A DNA stretch of 14,148 nt from Euryarchaeota archaeon UBA13 (lineage in GTDB: Archaea > Thermoplasmatota > Poseidoniia > Poseidoniales > Poseidoniaceae), in assembly GCA_002495945.1 (NCBI GenBank), contig DAHU01000098.1, forward strand, positions 1 to 14,148, given 5' to 3'. The notes below the pieces were generated by a model, which saw nothing but the letters and a program-made list of their open reading frames with translations, did not search any database and was not told the origin of the DNA. A program made the position numbers and the translations under genes. Of this stretch, positions 13,729 to 14,148 are shown piece by piece (positions within the stretch are counted from its first letter, which is position 1; each line of letters opens with the position of its first letter).

Positions 13729-14148
13729 TCATCGAACTTGAGAACCAGTCGAAATTTCGCCATCTATAGTGACTAATTTCACGCCTCCAGCACCGTCATC
13801 TGCGGCAAGCATCATACCCTCTGATGTAACGCCTCTCAGCGGTCTAGGTTTGAGATTAGCAACAAAAACCACAGTTTTACCTAATAACTCATCTGCTGAA
13901 TAATACTCTTTTAATCCAGCACAAACGGTTCTTCCAGACTCTCCATCATCGAGAGTAACTACGTACAATTTGTCGGCATTTGGGTGATCTTCAACATTGG
14001 TAATTTTGCCTACTTTCAAGTCAACTTTCATGAAATCATTAAATTCCAAATATTTTATTCCCTCTTCATTTTTCGTCATTTTCTTTCCTCCTTTTTTGCC
14101 ACCTTTAATGGCATGTCCAACATTATCATTATTTTCCTGCGTATCTGT
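13729..14148 (-). CDS. tRNA-binding (EMAP/CsaA-like) domain, probable C-terminus of methionyl-tRNA synthetase
   Basis: The readable part ends at 13729 and holds an OB-fold tRNA-binding domain: EFNDFMKVDLKVGKITNVEDHPNADKL, VCAGLKEYY, GKTVVFVANLKPRPLRGVTSEGMML, and a closing GSQVR. This domain forms the C-terminal appendage (or beta subunit) of methionyl-tRNA synthetases and also occurs alone. The frame stays open upstream of ATG 14079 to the window edge with no stop; those 23 codons encode a polar linker ending GGKKGGKK, which suits an interdomain linker. However, GGAGG 7 nt before ATG 14079 would also suit a stand-alone 116-residue protein. I favour the MetG C-terminus because of the open frame. 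It converges on fchA with no intergenic base. Confidence 0.85.
   Translation of the reverse strand, partial: TDTQENNDNVGHAIKGGKKGGKKMTKNEEGIKYLEFNDFMKVDLKVGKITNVEDHPNADKLYVVTLDDGESGRTVCAGLKEYYSADELLGKTVVFVANLKPRPLRGVTSEGMMLAADDGAGGVKLVTIDGEISTGSQVR
14087..14091 (-). promoter_or_regulatory. Possible ribosome binding site or Gly-Lys linker codons
   Basis: GGAGG on the minus strand stands 7 nt before ATG 14079. It is also part of in-frame Gly-Lys codons (GGKKGGKK), so it may be coincidental coding sequence rather than an initiation signal. Confidence 0.3.

Noticed and set aside
1..14148. CRISPR array, tRNA/rRNA gene, insertion sequence or prophage
   Set aside because: No direct-repeat array, no cloverleaf-like stretch in the short gaps, and no transposase or integrase motif was seen; nearly all bases are in assigned genes.

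Overview
The window looks like a chromosomal segment of an AT-rich euryarchaeon, probably Thermoplasmata and plausibly a marine Poseidoniales (Marine Group II) or related lineage. The domain-level call rests on a proteasome-activating nucleotidase (PAN) with a C-terminal HbYX tail, the archaeal transcription factor aMBF1, an archaeal-length Tsr3 rRNA modification enzyme, a DUF835-like protein, TATA-like promoter elements and GGAGG/GGTGAT ribosome binding sites. The lineage within the archaea is inferred from gene content and was not tested by phylogeny.

Layout. (1) Positions 1-733, minus strand: a gene cut by the window edge that encodes two tandem zinc ribbons followed by at least three EF-hand loops. 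(2) Positions 837-1700, plus strand: a divergently transcribed DUF835-like protein. (3) Positions 1701-10707, minus strand: seven tightly packed genes read in the order aMBF1, tsr3, fdhD, fdhF/ydeP-type molybdoenzyme, MFS transporter, hutU, hutH. The gaps run from a 0-nt stop/start junction to 35 nt at most, which suggests one long transcription unit. (4) Positions 10805-13728, plus strand: pan, then ftcD and fchA, which overlap by ATGA. (5) Positions 13729-14148, minus strand: a tRNA-binding domain, open to the window edge, probably the C-terminus of methionyl-tRNA synthetase.

Metabolic theme. Four of the five steps that take histidine to glutamate plus a folate-bound C1 unit are here: HutH (histidine to urocanate), HutU (urocanate to imidazolonepropionate), FtcD (formimino transfer to tetrahydrofolate) and FchA (cyclodeamination to methenyl-THF). 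Imidazolonepropionase (HutI) is not in the window. The pathway is split into two arms that leave a shared divergent aMBF1/pan promoter region in opposite directions. A YdeP-type putative formate dehydrogenase and its maturase FdhD lie in the hutU/hutH arm. One inferred reading is that the histidine-derived C1 unit is released as formate and then oxidised.

The convergent boundaries 1700/1701 and 13728/13729 have no intergenic bases. The only non-coding stretches are short: about 103 bp at 734-836, about 97 bp at 10708-10804 and 36 bp at 12026-12061. I saw no rRNA, tRNA, CRISPR array, insertion sequence or other mobile element.
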